Source: Kitasatospora sp. SolWspMP-SS2h
Lineage (GTDB): Bacteria > Actinomycetota > Actinomycetes > Streptomycetales > Streptomycetaceae
Assembly (NCBI RefSeq): GCF_003259315.1
Contig: NZ_QLLT01000012.1
Coordinates: 172,679-236,678, forward strand
Reading direction: 5' to 3'
DNA length: 64,000 nucleotides
Of this stretch, positions 15,678 through 23,243 are shown piece by piece (positions within the stretch are counted from its first letter, which is position 1; every line of letters starts with the position of its first letter). The notes under the pieces are model-generated. The model ran no database searches. It saw only the letters and a program-made list of their open reading frames with translations, and was not told the DNA's origin. The translations under genes and the position numbers were made by a program.

Positions 15678-16889
15678 ATGGAGTTTCGCCAGTCCAGCAA
15701 GCTGAAGGACGTGTGCTACGAGATCCGTGGCCCGGTCGTCGACACCGCCAACGCCCTGGAGGAGGCCGGCCACAGCGTCCTGCGGCTGAACACCGGCAAC
15801 CCGGCCCCGTTCGGCTTCGAGGCGCCGGAGGAGATCCTCCAGGACATCATCCGCAACCTGCCCAACGCGCACGGCTACTCCGACTCGCGCGGCATCCTCC
15901 CCGCCCGCCGCGCCGTCGTGCAGTACTACCAGCAGCGCGGCGTCCCGGGCGTCGGCGTGGACGACGTGTACCTGGGCAACGGCGCGTCCGAGCTGATCCA
16001 GATGGCCGTGCAGGCGCTGGTGGACGACGGCGACGAGGTGCTCGTCCCGGCGCCGGACTTCCCGCTGTGGACGGCGGTGGTGCGGTTCGCCGGCGGCAAG
16101 GCGGTGCACTACCTGTGCGACGAGGAGTCCGACTGGTACCCGGACCTGGACGACATCGCCGCCAAGATCACCCACCGCACCAAGGCGATCGTGGTGATCA
16201 ACCCGAACAACCCGACCGGCGCGGTCTACCCGAAGGAGCTGCTGGAGGGCATCCTCGACCTGGCCCGCCGCCACCACCTGCTGGTCTTCGCCGACGAGAT
16301 CTACGACAAGATCCTCTACGACGGCACCGAGCACCACTGCCTGGCCGCCCTCGCCGACGACGTGGTCACCCTCACCTTCAACGGCCTGTCCAAGTCCTAC
16401 CGGGTGGCCGGCTTCCGCAGCGGCTGGCTGGTGGTCTCCGGCCCCAAGGAGCACGCCAAGGACTACCTGGAGGGCCTCACCATGCTCGCCGCGATGCGGC
16501 TGTGCCCCAACGTGCCCGCCCAGTACGCCGTGCAGGCCGCGCTCGGCGGCCGGCAGTCCATCGACGACCTGGTCCTGCCGAACGGCCGGCTCACCGAACA
16601 GCGCGACGTCACCTGGCGCGCGCTGAACGAGATCCCCGGCGTCTCCTGCGTCAAGCCCAAGGGCGCCCTCTACGCCTTCGCCAGGCTCGACCCGGCCGTG
16701 CACCGGATCGTCGACGACGAGCGCTTCGTCCTCGACCTGCTGCTCCGCGAGAAGATCCACATCGTCCAGGGCACCGGCTTCAACTGGCCCCGCCCCGACC
16801 ACTTCCGCTTCGTCACCCTCCCGCGCGCCGACGAACTGGAGACCGCGATCAACCGGATCGGCCGCTTCCTGGCCACCTACCGCCAGTAG
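15678..16889 (+). CDS. PLP-dependent aminotransferase, AlaA type
   Basis: A 403-residue fold-type I class I/II aminotransferase. Substrate-side motifs: NTGNPAPFGF near residue 38, GYSDSRGILPARRAV at 66-80, the NPNNPTGAVYP hinge at 175-185, DEIYDKILY at 206-214 and the PLP lysine K239 in LSKSYRVAGFRSGW. This matches glutamate-pyruvate (alanine-synthesising) AlaA-like enzymes, which also accept related amino acids. Cytoplasmic. GGGAGG lies about 6 nt before the ATG at 15678; an upstream GTG (15657) lacks such a site. Divergent from HxlR, which may regulate it. Confidence 0.92.
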   Translation: MEFRQSSKLKDVCYEIRGPVVDTANALEEAGHSVLRLNTGNPAPFGFEAPEEILQDIIRNLPNAHGYSDSRGILPARRAVVQYYQQRGVPGVGVDDVYLGNGASELIQMAVQALVDDGDEVLVPAPDFPLWTAVVRFAGGKAVHYLCDEESDWYPDLDDIAAKITHRTKAIVVINPNNPTGAVYPKELLEGILDLARRHHLLVFADEIYDKILYDGTEHHCLAALADDVVTLTFNGLSKSYRVAGFRSGWLVVSGPKEHAKDYLEGLTMLAAMRLCPNVPAQYAVQAALGGRQSIDDLVLPNGRLTEQRDVTWRALNEIPGVSCVKPKGALYAFARLDPAVHRIVDDERFVLDLLLREKIHIVQGTGFNWPRPDHFRFVTLPRADELETAINRIGRFLATYRQ

Positions 16890-17230
16890 CGGAGGCGGTG
16901 ACGGCGGCCCAGGTCCCGCCGAACGGCCGGAACGGGGTCGGGGACGCGGACGGCCGGGGCGGGCGGGTCGGCCGCCCCGGCTCGGCCGGGAGCGGAGGCG
17001 GCTGCCGGCCGTCCAGGGCCGGCGCGGGCAGCGCCTCCCCGGGCGGCCGGACCAGCCGTGTCGCCGGTCGGCTCCCCGGGCGGGCCGGCACGTCCGGGCG
17101 GGCGTCGAGGGGGCGTCGCGCGGCGGTCCGGTTGCCGATCGGTAACGAAACCGTCACCCGGAGCGCACCGGTTGCACACACTCGGAAGGATGGCGTCCCG
17201 TCCCGAAACGTCTCTGCGAGATGAGCCGAG
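16890..17230. other. spacer without a supported gene
   Basis: Very GC-rich sequence rich in CCGG/GGCC words; no frame combines a start signal with normal codon use. Near 17140 there is a GGTAACGAAACCG patch that may belong to the promoter of the lipoprotein, but no full -35/-10 pair is clear. Confidence 0.4.
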
Positions 17231-17746
17231 TTGTCCCTCTCCCTCCGCCTGCGCCGGGCCTCCGCCGCGGGCGCGCTGCTGGCCGCCGCGCTGTTCGCCA
17301 CCGCCTGCGAGCCGACCGACCAGGTCACGCCCGCGCCCGTCGCCTCGCACAGCAGCAGCGCGCCCGCGGCCGGTTCCAGCCCCACGCCGACGCCGACGCC
17401 GACCCCCACGCCCAGCCCCACCCCGAGCCCGACGCCCACGCCCACCCCGACGCCGACACCGACGCCCGAGGCGGGTGTCGCGGCGACCACCACGGCGCCG
17501 AAGGCGGCCACCCCCGCGCCCGCCACCACCAAGCCCGCCGCGGCCCGGACCACCAGCAAGCCGCCGGCGGCCGAGCCGACGCACACCCAGCAGGCGGCGG
17601 GCTGCCACCCGCTGTCCAACGCGGGCAACTGCTACCAGGCGGGCCAGTTCTGCCGGGCGTCCGACCACGGGGTGGCGGGCACCGACGCCTCCGGCCGGGG
17701 CATCGTCTGCGTGGACAAGAACGGCTGGCGCTGGGTCGCGTCCTGA
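17231..17746 (+). CDS. lipoprotein with Thr-Pro linker and Cys-rich C-terminal domain
   Basis: 171 residues. Signal peptide LRLRRASAAGALLAAALFA then lipobox-like ATAC (Cys 26), so probably a lipid-anchored surface protein. Residues about 49-80 are an almost pure TP/SP repeat, a wall-spanning linker. The C-terminal domain (about 124-171) holds four Cys in CHPLSNAGNCYQAGQFCR and GIVCVDKNGWRWVAS, resembling the small Excalibur-like modules seen on Streptomyces surface proteins. The TTG at 17231 is the first start after an in-frame stop (17222). Function unknown. Confidence 0.75.
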   Translation: MSLSLRLRRASAAGALLAAALFATACEPTDQVTPAPVASHSSSAPAAGSSPTPTPTPTPTPSPTPSPTPTPTPTPTPTPEAGVAATTTAPKAATPAPATTKPAAARTTSKPPAAEPTHTQQAAGCHPLSNAGNCYQAGQFCRASDHGVAGTDASGRGIVCVDKNGWRWVAS

Positions 17747-17761
17747 CCCGGCCGGACCGGC

Positions 17762-18094
17762 TCAGCGGCGCGGCCCGTACATGATCAGGCCGACGCCGGC
17801 CAGGCAGACCAGCGCGCCGGCCACATCCCAGCGGGTGGGGCGGAATCCGTCCAGGACCACGCCCCACAGCAGGGAGCCGGCCACGAAGACGCCGCCGTAC
17901 GCGGCCAGCACCCGGCCGAAGTTCGCGTCCGGCTGGAGGGCCGCGGTGAAGCCGTACAGCCCGAGGGCGACCACGCCGAGCCCGGCCAGCCACCACGGGC
18001 GGGACTCGCGGACGGACTGCCAGACCAGCCAGCAGCCGCCGATCTCCAGGACGGCGGCCAGCGCGAACAGCAGGATCGAACGGGCGGTGCTCAC
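17762..18094 (-). CDS. YnfA/UPF0060 family small membrane protein
   Basis: A 110-residue protein of four transmembrane helices: ILLFALAAVLEIGGCWLVWQ, WWLAGLGVVALGLYGFTAAL, GRVLAAYGGVFVAGSLLWG and VAGALVCLAGVGLIMYGPRR. The E-I-GGCWLVW start and AAYGGVFV helix are the YnfA signatures. The family belongs to the small multidrug/DMT fold; substrate unknown. A terminator-like hairpin separates it from the phosphatase upstream, and it has its own leaderless-type -10. Confidence 0.92.
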   Translation of the reverse strand: MSTARSILLFALAAVLEIGGCWLVWQSVRESRPWWLAGLGVVALGLYGFTAALQPDANFGRVLAAYGGVFVAGSLLWGVVLDGFRPTRWDVAGALVCLAGVGLIMYGPRR

Positions 18095-18100
18095 CGCCCC

Positions 18101-18106
18101 ACCCTA
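18101..18106 (-). promoter_or_regulatory. -10 hexamer, leaderless YnfA transcript
   Basis: TAGGGT on the reverse strand ends 6 nt before the GTG at 18094. Confidence 0.45.
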
Positions 18107-18147
18107 GTGCCGCGCCAGGCGGCCTTCGCCCCGTCGCGGCACTGGAC

Positions 18148-18192
18148 GGCGCCCGCCCCGGACCCGGCAGCACCCGGTCCGGGGCGGGCGCC
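18148..18192 (-). terminator. 16-bp perfect hairpin after the phosphatase gene
   Basis: Arms 18148-18163 and 18177-18192 are exact reverse complements with a 13-nt loop. It begins 10 bp after the phosphatase stop codon. No U-tract, as is usual for actinomycete terminators. Confidence 0.75.
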
Positions 18193-18201
18193 GAGCGGCC
18201 G

Positions 18202-19824
18202 TCAATGGCCGTGCTCGCCGCGGCCCGCGCGGCGGACGATCGCGTAGTGGTCGATCCGGGTGCCGTCCTCGGCCAGCGCGGTCACCTTCATGGTGGTGTT
18301 CGCGCCGGGGTGGGCCGGGGTGACGTCCACCTTGATGAACGAGTAGCCGGTGTAGCGGACCCGCGACCAGCCGACCGTCTCGGGGACGTGCACCGCGCCC
18401 TTCTCGAAGTGGTACGTGACCACCTCGTCCTGGCGGTTCTCGTGGCCCTCGTAGCTGTCGGGGGCGTCGAAGGAGTACAGGCTGCGCCCGGCCGCGCCCG
18501 CGGTCACGTAGACCACGCCGTCCTTGGCCGGGTCGAGCGTCGCGCCGCTCGGCACCGCCTTGGCGACCTTGTTGCCGAGGATCGCGTCGGTGCGCTCGTA
18601 CACGTGGTTGTGACCGTTGACGACCAGGTCCACCCGGTACTTCTCGAACAGCGGCACCCAGGCGTCCCGGACCCCGCCCTCGGAGGCGTGCTGGTGGGTG
18701 GTGGAGAAGGCGCAGTGGTGGAAGAAGACCACCACGAAGTCGACCGACCCGTCGGCCCGCAGCTCGCGCAGCCTGCGCTCCAGCCACTGGGTCTGCCGGC
18801 CGTTGGTGTAGCCGAAGTTGGCCGGGATCTCGTACGAGACGTCGTTGGCGTCCAGCGAGATCACGCCGACGTTGCCGTAGGTGAAGGAGTAGACGCCGGG
18901 GGCCTTGCGCGGGTCCGGGCCGTCGGTCGGCAGGGTGAAGCGGGCGTCCTCGCCGCCGTACCCGTTGTGCGAGTACCACGCCTCCATGTCGTGGTTGCCG
19001 TAGGAGACCATCCACGGGATCTTCGCGGACACCGGCTCGGTCTGCGCCAGGAAGGCGTCCCAGGTCCGGGCGTCGTACGCCGACCTGTCGCTGTCCAGGC
19101 CCTGGCCCATCGGGTCGGCGTAGCAGATGTCGCCGGCGTGCAGGTGGAACACCGGGTTCTGCGCCAGGATCACGTGGTCGTTGCCGGCCGCGTGCGCGGA
19201 GACGCCCTGGTCGCCGAAGGCGGTGAAGGTGAACGGCTCGAACGGGCGGCCCCGGCGGCCGCTGCGGGACGGCGCGGTGGTGAAGGTCTTCAGGGTGGAG
19301 ATCGCCTGGTGCGAGGCCGGGTCGAAGCCCTCGTGGCCGACGCCGTAGTAGTAGGTGGTGCCCGGCTGGAGGTGGTCCAGCTCCACGTGCAGGTAGTACT
19401 GGTCGACCGGGGTGCCGCCGTCGACCAGCGCCGGGGTGTGCAGCGCGCGCACCTCGGCCTCGATCTTGTGGCTCAGCTCCCAGGGGTGGCGGCCGAAGCG
19501 CAGGAACGGCTTGCGCACCGCCGCCGGCACCTGCCAGGACACCCGCATCTGGGTCCCGGCGTCGGCGCCGAACTGCAGGTGGCGGCCGACCGGCGCGACC
19601 AGCGACCCGTTCACCCCGCCGGTCGCGGAGCCGGACGCCGCGGACGGGTCGGCGAACGCCGTACCGGAGCCCAGCGCCCCGCCGACGGCCAGCGCGCCGA
19701 CCGTGACCGCGCCGGAGCGCAGCAGGGTGCGGCGGGAGAACTTGCTGCGCAGGTACTCGTGCTGCTCCGCCATGCTCATGCGTGCGGCGAGCTCGGCGGG
19801 CACGCCCATGTGGGGGATATCCAT
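18202..19824 (-). CDS. Tat-exported purple acid phosphatase
   Basis: A 540-residue secreted phosphoesterase. The twin-arginine signal is SRRTLLRSGAVTVGALAVGG (residues about 30-49), ending near AFA. An N-terminal beta-sandwich (LVAPVGRHLQFG to YYYGVGHEGFDP) precedes the metallophosphoesterase domain, which has all five PAP blocks: GDQG, GDICYADP, GNHDMEAW, VFFHHCAF and GHNHVYER. It would release phosphate from organic esters outside the cell. ATG at 19824 is used; ATG at 19809 (MGVPAELA) is also plausible. A weak PHO-box-like element lies 45 bp upstream. Confidence 0.92.
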   Translation of the reverse strand: MDIPHMGVPAELAARMSMAEQHEYLRSKFSRRTLLRSGAVTVGALAVGGALGSGTAFADPSAASGSATGGVNGSLVAPVGRHLQFGADAGTQMRVSWQVPAAVRKPFLRFGRHPWELSHKIEAEVRALHTPALVDGGTPVDQYYLHVELDHLQPGTTYYYGVGHEGFDPASHQAISTLKTFTTAPSRSGRRGRPFEPFTFTAFGDQGVSAHAAGNDHVILAQNPVFHLHAGDICYADPMGQGLDSDRSAYDARTWDAFLAQTEPVSAKIPWMVSYGNHDMEAWYSHNGYGGEDARFTLPTDGPDPRKAPGVYSFTYGNVGVISLDANDVSYEIPANFGYTNGRQTQWLERRLRELRADGSVDFVVVFFHHCAFSTTHQHASEGGVRDAWVPLFEKYRVDLVVNGHNHVYERTDAILGNKVAKAVPSGATLDPAKDGVVYVTAGAAGRSLYSFDAPDSYEGHENRQDEVVTYHFEKGAVHVPETVGWSRVRYTGYSFIKVDVTPAHPGANTTMKVTALAEDGTRIDHYAIVRRAGRGEHGH

Positions 19825-19865
19825 GCGCGGGAGACTGCCAGTGGCCGGTGGCCGCCGCCCGGACG

Positions 19866-19886
19866 ATCGGTGAACGAGCGTCAACA
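19866..19886 (-). promoter_or_regulatory. weak PHO-box candidate upstream of the phosphatase
   Basis: On the reverse strand GTTGACGCTC is followed directly by GTTCACCGATC. The second resembles the PhoP direct-repeat unit (GTTCACC core), the first is one base short and degenerate. Placement, 45 bp before the start of a secreted phosphatase, is what makes it interesting. Confidence 0.3.
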
Positions 19887-20016
19887 GGCCGGTCTGGTAC
19901 GGCACATGATCCGACCATGCGCGGGTAAAGCCGGTGCTGCGACCGCTCCCCGCCACCCGCTCGCCGTGTCCGGTCCTGGGAGCGGCCCCTATACCAGCGG
20001 CCCCTACCAGCGGTCC

Positions 20017-20799
20017 CTACAGCCGCTCCCCCGGCACCGCCAGGTACGCCGCGCGCAGCCGCGCCACCCCCGCGGTGTCGAAGGCCCGCCCGTCCACCGC
20101 CGCCACCGGGCGCACCCCGACCGCCGCGTTGGTCGCGAACACCGCGTCCACGCCCGCCAGTTCCGGCCCGACCCGCTCCTCCGCGCCGCCGCACGCCCCG
20201 CGCAGCAGCGCCATCGCCGTCCCGGCCAGGTACGCGCCGCGCGGCCAGAGCACCTCGCCGCCGCGCAGGAACCCGACGTTCCAGGTGCCGCCCTCGGTGA
20301 CGCCGCCGTCCCGGTCCACGAACAGCGCGTCGTCGAACCCGGCCTGCTGGGCCAGCCGACGCAGGCGCAGCGCCCCGAACAGCGCCACGCTCTTCACCTC
20401 CGGCAGTTCCCGCTCGAAGCGGGCCGTCCGCACCCGGATCGGCCCCGGCACCCCGCTGCCCGCCGGACGGGCCGTCACCAGCACCCGCGGCTCGGCCTTC
20501 CCGCCGATGCTGCCCAGGTCGATCGCCGGGTCGAAGACCGTCACCCGCACCGCCACCGCCCCCGCCGCGGGCACCGCCCGCCGGGCGAACCCCCGCACCC
20601 GCTCCCGGTCCGGCCGCACCCCGAACAGCGCCGCGCAGTCCCGCTCCAGCCGCTCCAGGTGCAGGTCGAGGCCGCGCACCCGGCCGTCCTCCACCAGCAT
20701 CGTGGTGAAGTGCCCGTAGTTCGTCAGCGCCAGCACCTGCAACTGCGCCGCCGTCACCGGCCGTCCGTCCAACTCCGCCACCGCGGCTCCTGCGTTCAC
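20017..20799 (-). CDS. aminodeoxychorismate lyase-like class IV PLP enzyme
   Basis: A 260-residue fold-type IV enzyme. The catalytic lysine lies in LPEVKSVALFGALRL and the cofactor-contact region is DALFVDRDGGVTEGGTWNVG. It matches the branch annotated in actinomycetes as aminodeoxychorismate lyase or aminotransferase class IV; in folate synthesis the lyase releases pyruvate from aminodeoxychorismate to give 4-aminobenzoate. No pabAB gene is adjacent, so the substrate is not secure. GTG at 20799 starts NAGAAVAELDGRPVT; the long frame back to 21141 is an artefact of GC bias over the dinB gene. Confidence 0.8.
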   Translation of the reverse strand: MNAGAAVAELDGRPVTAAQLQVLALTNYGHFTTMLVEDGRVRGLDLHLERLERDCAALFGVRPDRERVRGFARRAVPAAGAVAVRVTVFDPAIDLGSIGGKAEPRVLVTARPAGSGVPGPIRVRTARFERELPEVKSVALFGALRLRRLAQQAGFDDALFVDRDGGVTEGGTWNVGFLRGGEVLWPRGAYLAGTAMALLRGACGGAEERVGPELAGVDAVFATNAAVGVRPVAAVDGRAFDTAGVARLRAAYLAVPGERL

Positions 20800-20805
20800 G
20801 CCCCC

Positions 20806-20811
20806 ATTCTC
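20806..20811 (-). promoter_or_regulatory. -10 hexamer, leaderless class IV enzyme transcript
   Basis: GAGAAT on the reverse strand ends 6 nt before the GTG at 20799. Confidence 0.4.
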
Positions 20812-20865
20812 GGTGATCGGCGGTCCGCCCCCGAAACCCCGGTGCGTTCGGGGGCCGGGCCCGGC

Positions 20866-20871
20866 TAGGTT
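20866..20871 (+). promoter_or_regulatory. -10 hexamer, leaderless DinB transcript
   Basis: TAGGTT ends 7 nt before the ATG at 20879; no Shine-Dalgarno. Confidence 0.45.
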
Positions 20872-20878
20872 TCCGGAC

Positions 20879-21379
20879 ATGACAGCCTTCGAAACGCAGC
20901 GCCGCCCCGTCCCCCGCGCCGACGGCGGTGAGCTCGACACCGCGCTCGCCTTCCTGGCCTTCGCCCGGGAGTGCGTGCTCAAGAAGACCGAGGACCTGAC
21001 GGAGGAGCAGCTGCGCCGCGTCCTGGTGCCGTCCGGGACGAACCTGCTGGGGCTGGTGCGGCACCTGACGGACGGCGAGCGGTACTGGTTCGGCCACCAC
21101 GTCGCGGGCCTGGCGGAGTACGAGGACGTGGACTTCGCCATGGCCGTCCCGGACGACGTGCCCGCCGACCGGGTACTGGCCGCCTACCGGCAGGCGTGCG
21201 CGGACAGCGACGCGATCGTCCGCGCCGCCGCCGACCCCGCCCGGCCGACCGCCACGGCGGTGGACGGGGAGCCGCGCTCGCTGCGCTGGGTGCTGGCCCA
21301 CATGACGGGCGAGACCACCCGCCACGCGGGCCACGCCGACATCCTGCGCGAGCAGATCGACGGCACGACCGGCCGGTAG
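20879..21379 (+). CDS. DinB/DUF664 family protein
   Basis: A 166-residue four-helix-bundle protein. Helix LDTALAFLAFARECVLKKTE, the metal-site helix NLLGLVRHLTDGERYWFGHH and the C-terminal WVLAHMTGETTRHAGHADIL place three His at the usual metal positions of DinB proteins. In actinobacteria the DUF664 group is thought to act as mycothiol-dependent transferases in the cytoplasm (family knowledge); the substrate is not inferable. Divergent from the class IV enzyme. The stop codon lies in the first copy of a 21-bp tandem repeat. Confidence 0.88.
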   Translation: MTAFETQRRPVPRADGGELDTALAFLAFARECVLKKTEDLTEEQLRRVLVPSGTNLLGLVRHLTDGERYWFGHHVAGLAEYEDVDFAMAVPDDVPADRVLAAYRQACADSDAIVRAAADPARPTATAVDGEPRSLRWVLAHMTGETTRHAGHADILREQIDGTTGR

Positions 21380-21410
21380 GCGGCGACCGCCGGCCGGTAG
21401 GCGGCGACCG
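21369..21410. repeat. 21-bp tandem repeat, two exact copies
   Basis: CCGGCCGGTAGGCGGCGACC plus one G occurs at 21369-21389 and 21390-21410, followed by a partial third copy. The first copy contains the dinB stop codon, so the end of that gene was duplicated. Confidence 0.9.
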
Positions 21411-21448
21411 CCGGCCGCTGGGCACCGCCGGGCCGCGGCGACCGGCCG

Positions 21449-23107
21449 CTACGCGGTGGCCCGCGCCGCCGCCCGGCCGGCGGCGCGGCCGGAGAAGAGG
21501 CAGCCGCCGAGGAAGGTGCCCTCCAGGGAGCGGTAGCCGTGGAGGCCGCCGCCGCCGAAGCCCGCGGCCTCGCCGGCCGCGTAGAGGCCGTCCAGGGCGG
21601 TGCCGTCGGCGCGCAGGACGCGGGAGTCGAGGTCGGTCTGGAGGCCGCCGAGGGACTTGCGGGTGAGGATGTTGAGCCGGACGGCGATCAGCGGGCCGGC
21701 CTTGGGGTCGAGCAGCCGGTGCGGGCTCGCGGTGCGGATCAGCTTGTCGCCGAGGTAGCGGCGGGCCCCGTGGATAGCGGTGACCTGGAGGTCCTTGCTG
21801 AACGGGTTGGCGATCTCGCGGTCGCGGGCCTCGATCTCGCGGCGCAGTTCGGCGCCGTCGATGGCGGGGGCGTCGCCCTGGCGCTCGTTCATGCCGCGGA
21901 CGAGTTCCTCCAGGGTGTCGGCGACCACGAAGTCCGGGCCGTGCTGCTTGAACGCCTCGACCGGGCCGGTGGCGCCGGGCAGCGCGCGGCCGAGCACCTG
22001 GCGGATCGAGCGGCCGGTCAGGTCGGGGTTCTGCTCGGAGCCGGAGAGGGCGAACTCCTTCTCGATGATCTTCTGGGTGAGCACGAACCAGGTGTGCTGG
22101 TGGCCGGTGCGCATGATGTGTTCGAGGGTGCCGAGGGTGTCGAAGCCGGGGAACAGCGGGACGGGCAGGCGCTTTCCGGTGGCGTCCAGCCAGAGCGAGG
22201 ACGGGCCGGGGAGGATCCGGATGCCGTGCCTGGCCCAGATCGGGTTCCAGTTCTCGATGCCCTCGGTGTAGTGCCACATCCGGTCGCCGTTGATCAGGTG
22301 GCCGCCGGCCGCGCCCGCGACGTCCAGCATCAGGCCGTCGACGTGCGCGGGGACGCCGGAGAGCAGTTTGGCGGGCGGGGTGCCGAGCCGTTCGGGCCAG
22401 GCGGCGCGGACCTTGTCGTGGTTGCCGCCGATGCCGCCGGAGGCCACGACCACGGCCTGGGCGCGCAGTTCGAAGTGTCCGGCGACCTCGCGGGAGCTGG
22501 CCTCGCCGCGCTGCACGGCGGACGGGGCGAGCACCTCGCCGGTGACGGTGTCCAGGCTGCCCGCGCTGGCGGCGAGGCCGGTGACGCGGTGCCGGAAGCG
22601 CAGTTCGACCCGGCCGGCCTTCACGGCCTCGCGGATCCGGCGGGCGAAGGGCTCGACGATGCCGGGGCCGGTGCCCCAGGTGATGTGGAAGCGCGGGACG
22701 GAGTTGCCGGGGCCGGAGGCCAGCAGTCCGCCGCGCTCGGCCCAGCCGACCACCGGGAACAGCCGCAGGCCCTGGGCGTGCAGCCAGGCGCGCTTCTCGC
22801 CGGCCGCGAAGTCGACGTACGCCTCGGCCCAGCGGCGCGGCCAGGCGTCCTCCTCGCGGTCGAACCCGGCGGTGCCGAGCCAGTCCTGCCAGGCGAGGTC
22901 GCGGGAGTCCTTGATCCGCATCCGGCGCTGCTCGGGCGAGTCGACCAGGAACAGGCCGCCGAACGACCAGTGCGCCTGCCCGCCGAGCGAGCCGGCCGGC
23001 TCCTGGTCGAGCAGCAGCACCTTCCGTCCGGCGTCGGCGAGTTCGGCGGTGGCGGCCAGGCCGGCGAGGCCCGCTCCGATCACGATGACGTCGGCGTCGT
23101 AGGCCAT
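21449..23107 (-). CDS. FAD-binding dehydrogenase, KstD/flavocytochrome c-related
   Basis: A 552-residue flavoprotein. The N-terminal dinucleotide motif VIVIGAGLAGLAATAELADA is followed by LLLDQEPAGSLGGQAHWSFG, typical of the FAD-binding-2 (succinate/3-ketosteroid dehydrogenase) superfamily. The C-terminal LYAAGEAAGFGGGGLHGYRS closes the FAD domain, and TFLGGCLFSGRAAGRAAA ends the protein. This matches an actinobacterial group annotated only as FAD-binding dehydrogenase; desaturation of a cyclic or acyl substrate is likely but unproven. Single gene, ATG at 23107, with no electron-acceptor gene nearby. Confidence 0.9.
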   Translation of the reverse strand: MAYDADVIVIGAGLAGLAATAELADAGRKVLLLDQEPAGSLGGQAHWSFGGLFLVDSPEQRRMRIKDSRDLAWQDWLGTAGFDREEDAWPRRWAEAYVDFAAGEKRAWLHAQGLRLFPVVGWAERGGLLASGPGNSVPRFHITWGTGPGIVEPFARRIREAVKAGRVELRFRHRVTGLAASAGSLDTVTGEVLAPSAVQRGEASSREVAGHFELRAQAVVVASGGIGGNHDKVRAAWPERLGTPPAKLLSGVPAHVDGLMLDVAGAAGGHLINGDRMWHYTEGIENWNPIWARHGIRILPGPSSLWLDATGKRLPVPLFPGFDTLGTLEHIMRTGHQHTWFVLTQKIIEKEFALSGSEQNPDLTGRSIRQVLGRALPGATGPVEAFKQHGPDFVVADTLEELVRGMNERQGDAPAIDGAELRREIEARDREIANPFSKDLQVTAIHGARRYLGDKLIRTASPHRLLDPKAGPLIAVRLNILTRKSLGGLQTDLDSRVLRADGTALDGLYAAGEAAGFGGGGLHGYRSLEGTFLGGCLFSGRAAGRAAARATA

Positions 23108-23198
23108 GCGGGGCGTCCTTCCAGACCTGCGCGGGGGGTGCCATGATCCTCCGGCCTGCGGGCCCCGCGGTCAACCCACCGGTAACTTCCGGGAGCGC

Positions 23199-23230
23199 GG
23201 CAGCCCCCGCCGGGACGGGCGGGGGCTGCC
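23199..23230 (-). terminator. 13-bp perfect hairpin after the nuclease gene
   Basis: Arms 23199-23211 and 23218-23230 (GGCAGCCCCCGCC and its complement) with a 6-nt loop, 14 bp beyond the nuclease stop. Confidence 0.75.
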
Positions 23231-23243
23231 GGGCCGGGGGCCG

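Noticed and set aside
17380..17470. Short repeat array that could suggest a CRISPR or minisatellite
   Set aside because: It is the in-frame Thr-Pro linker of a lipoprotein; no spacer/repeat structure.
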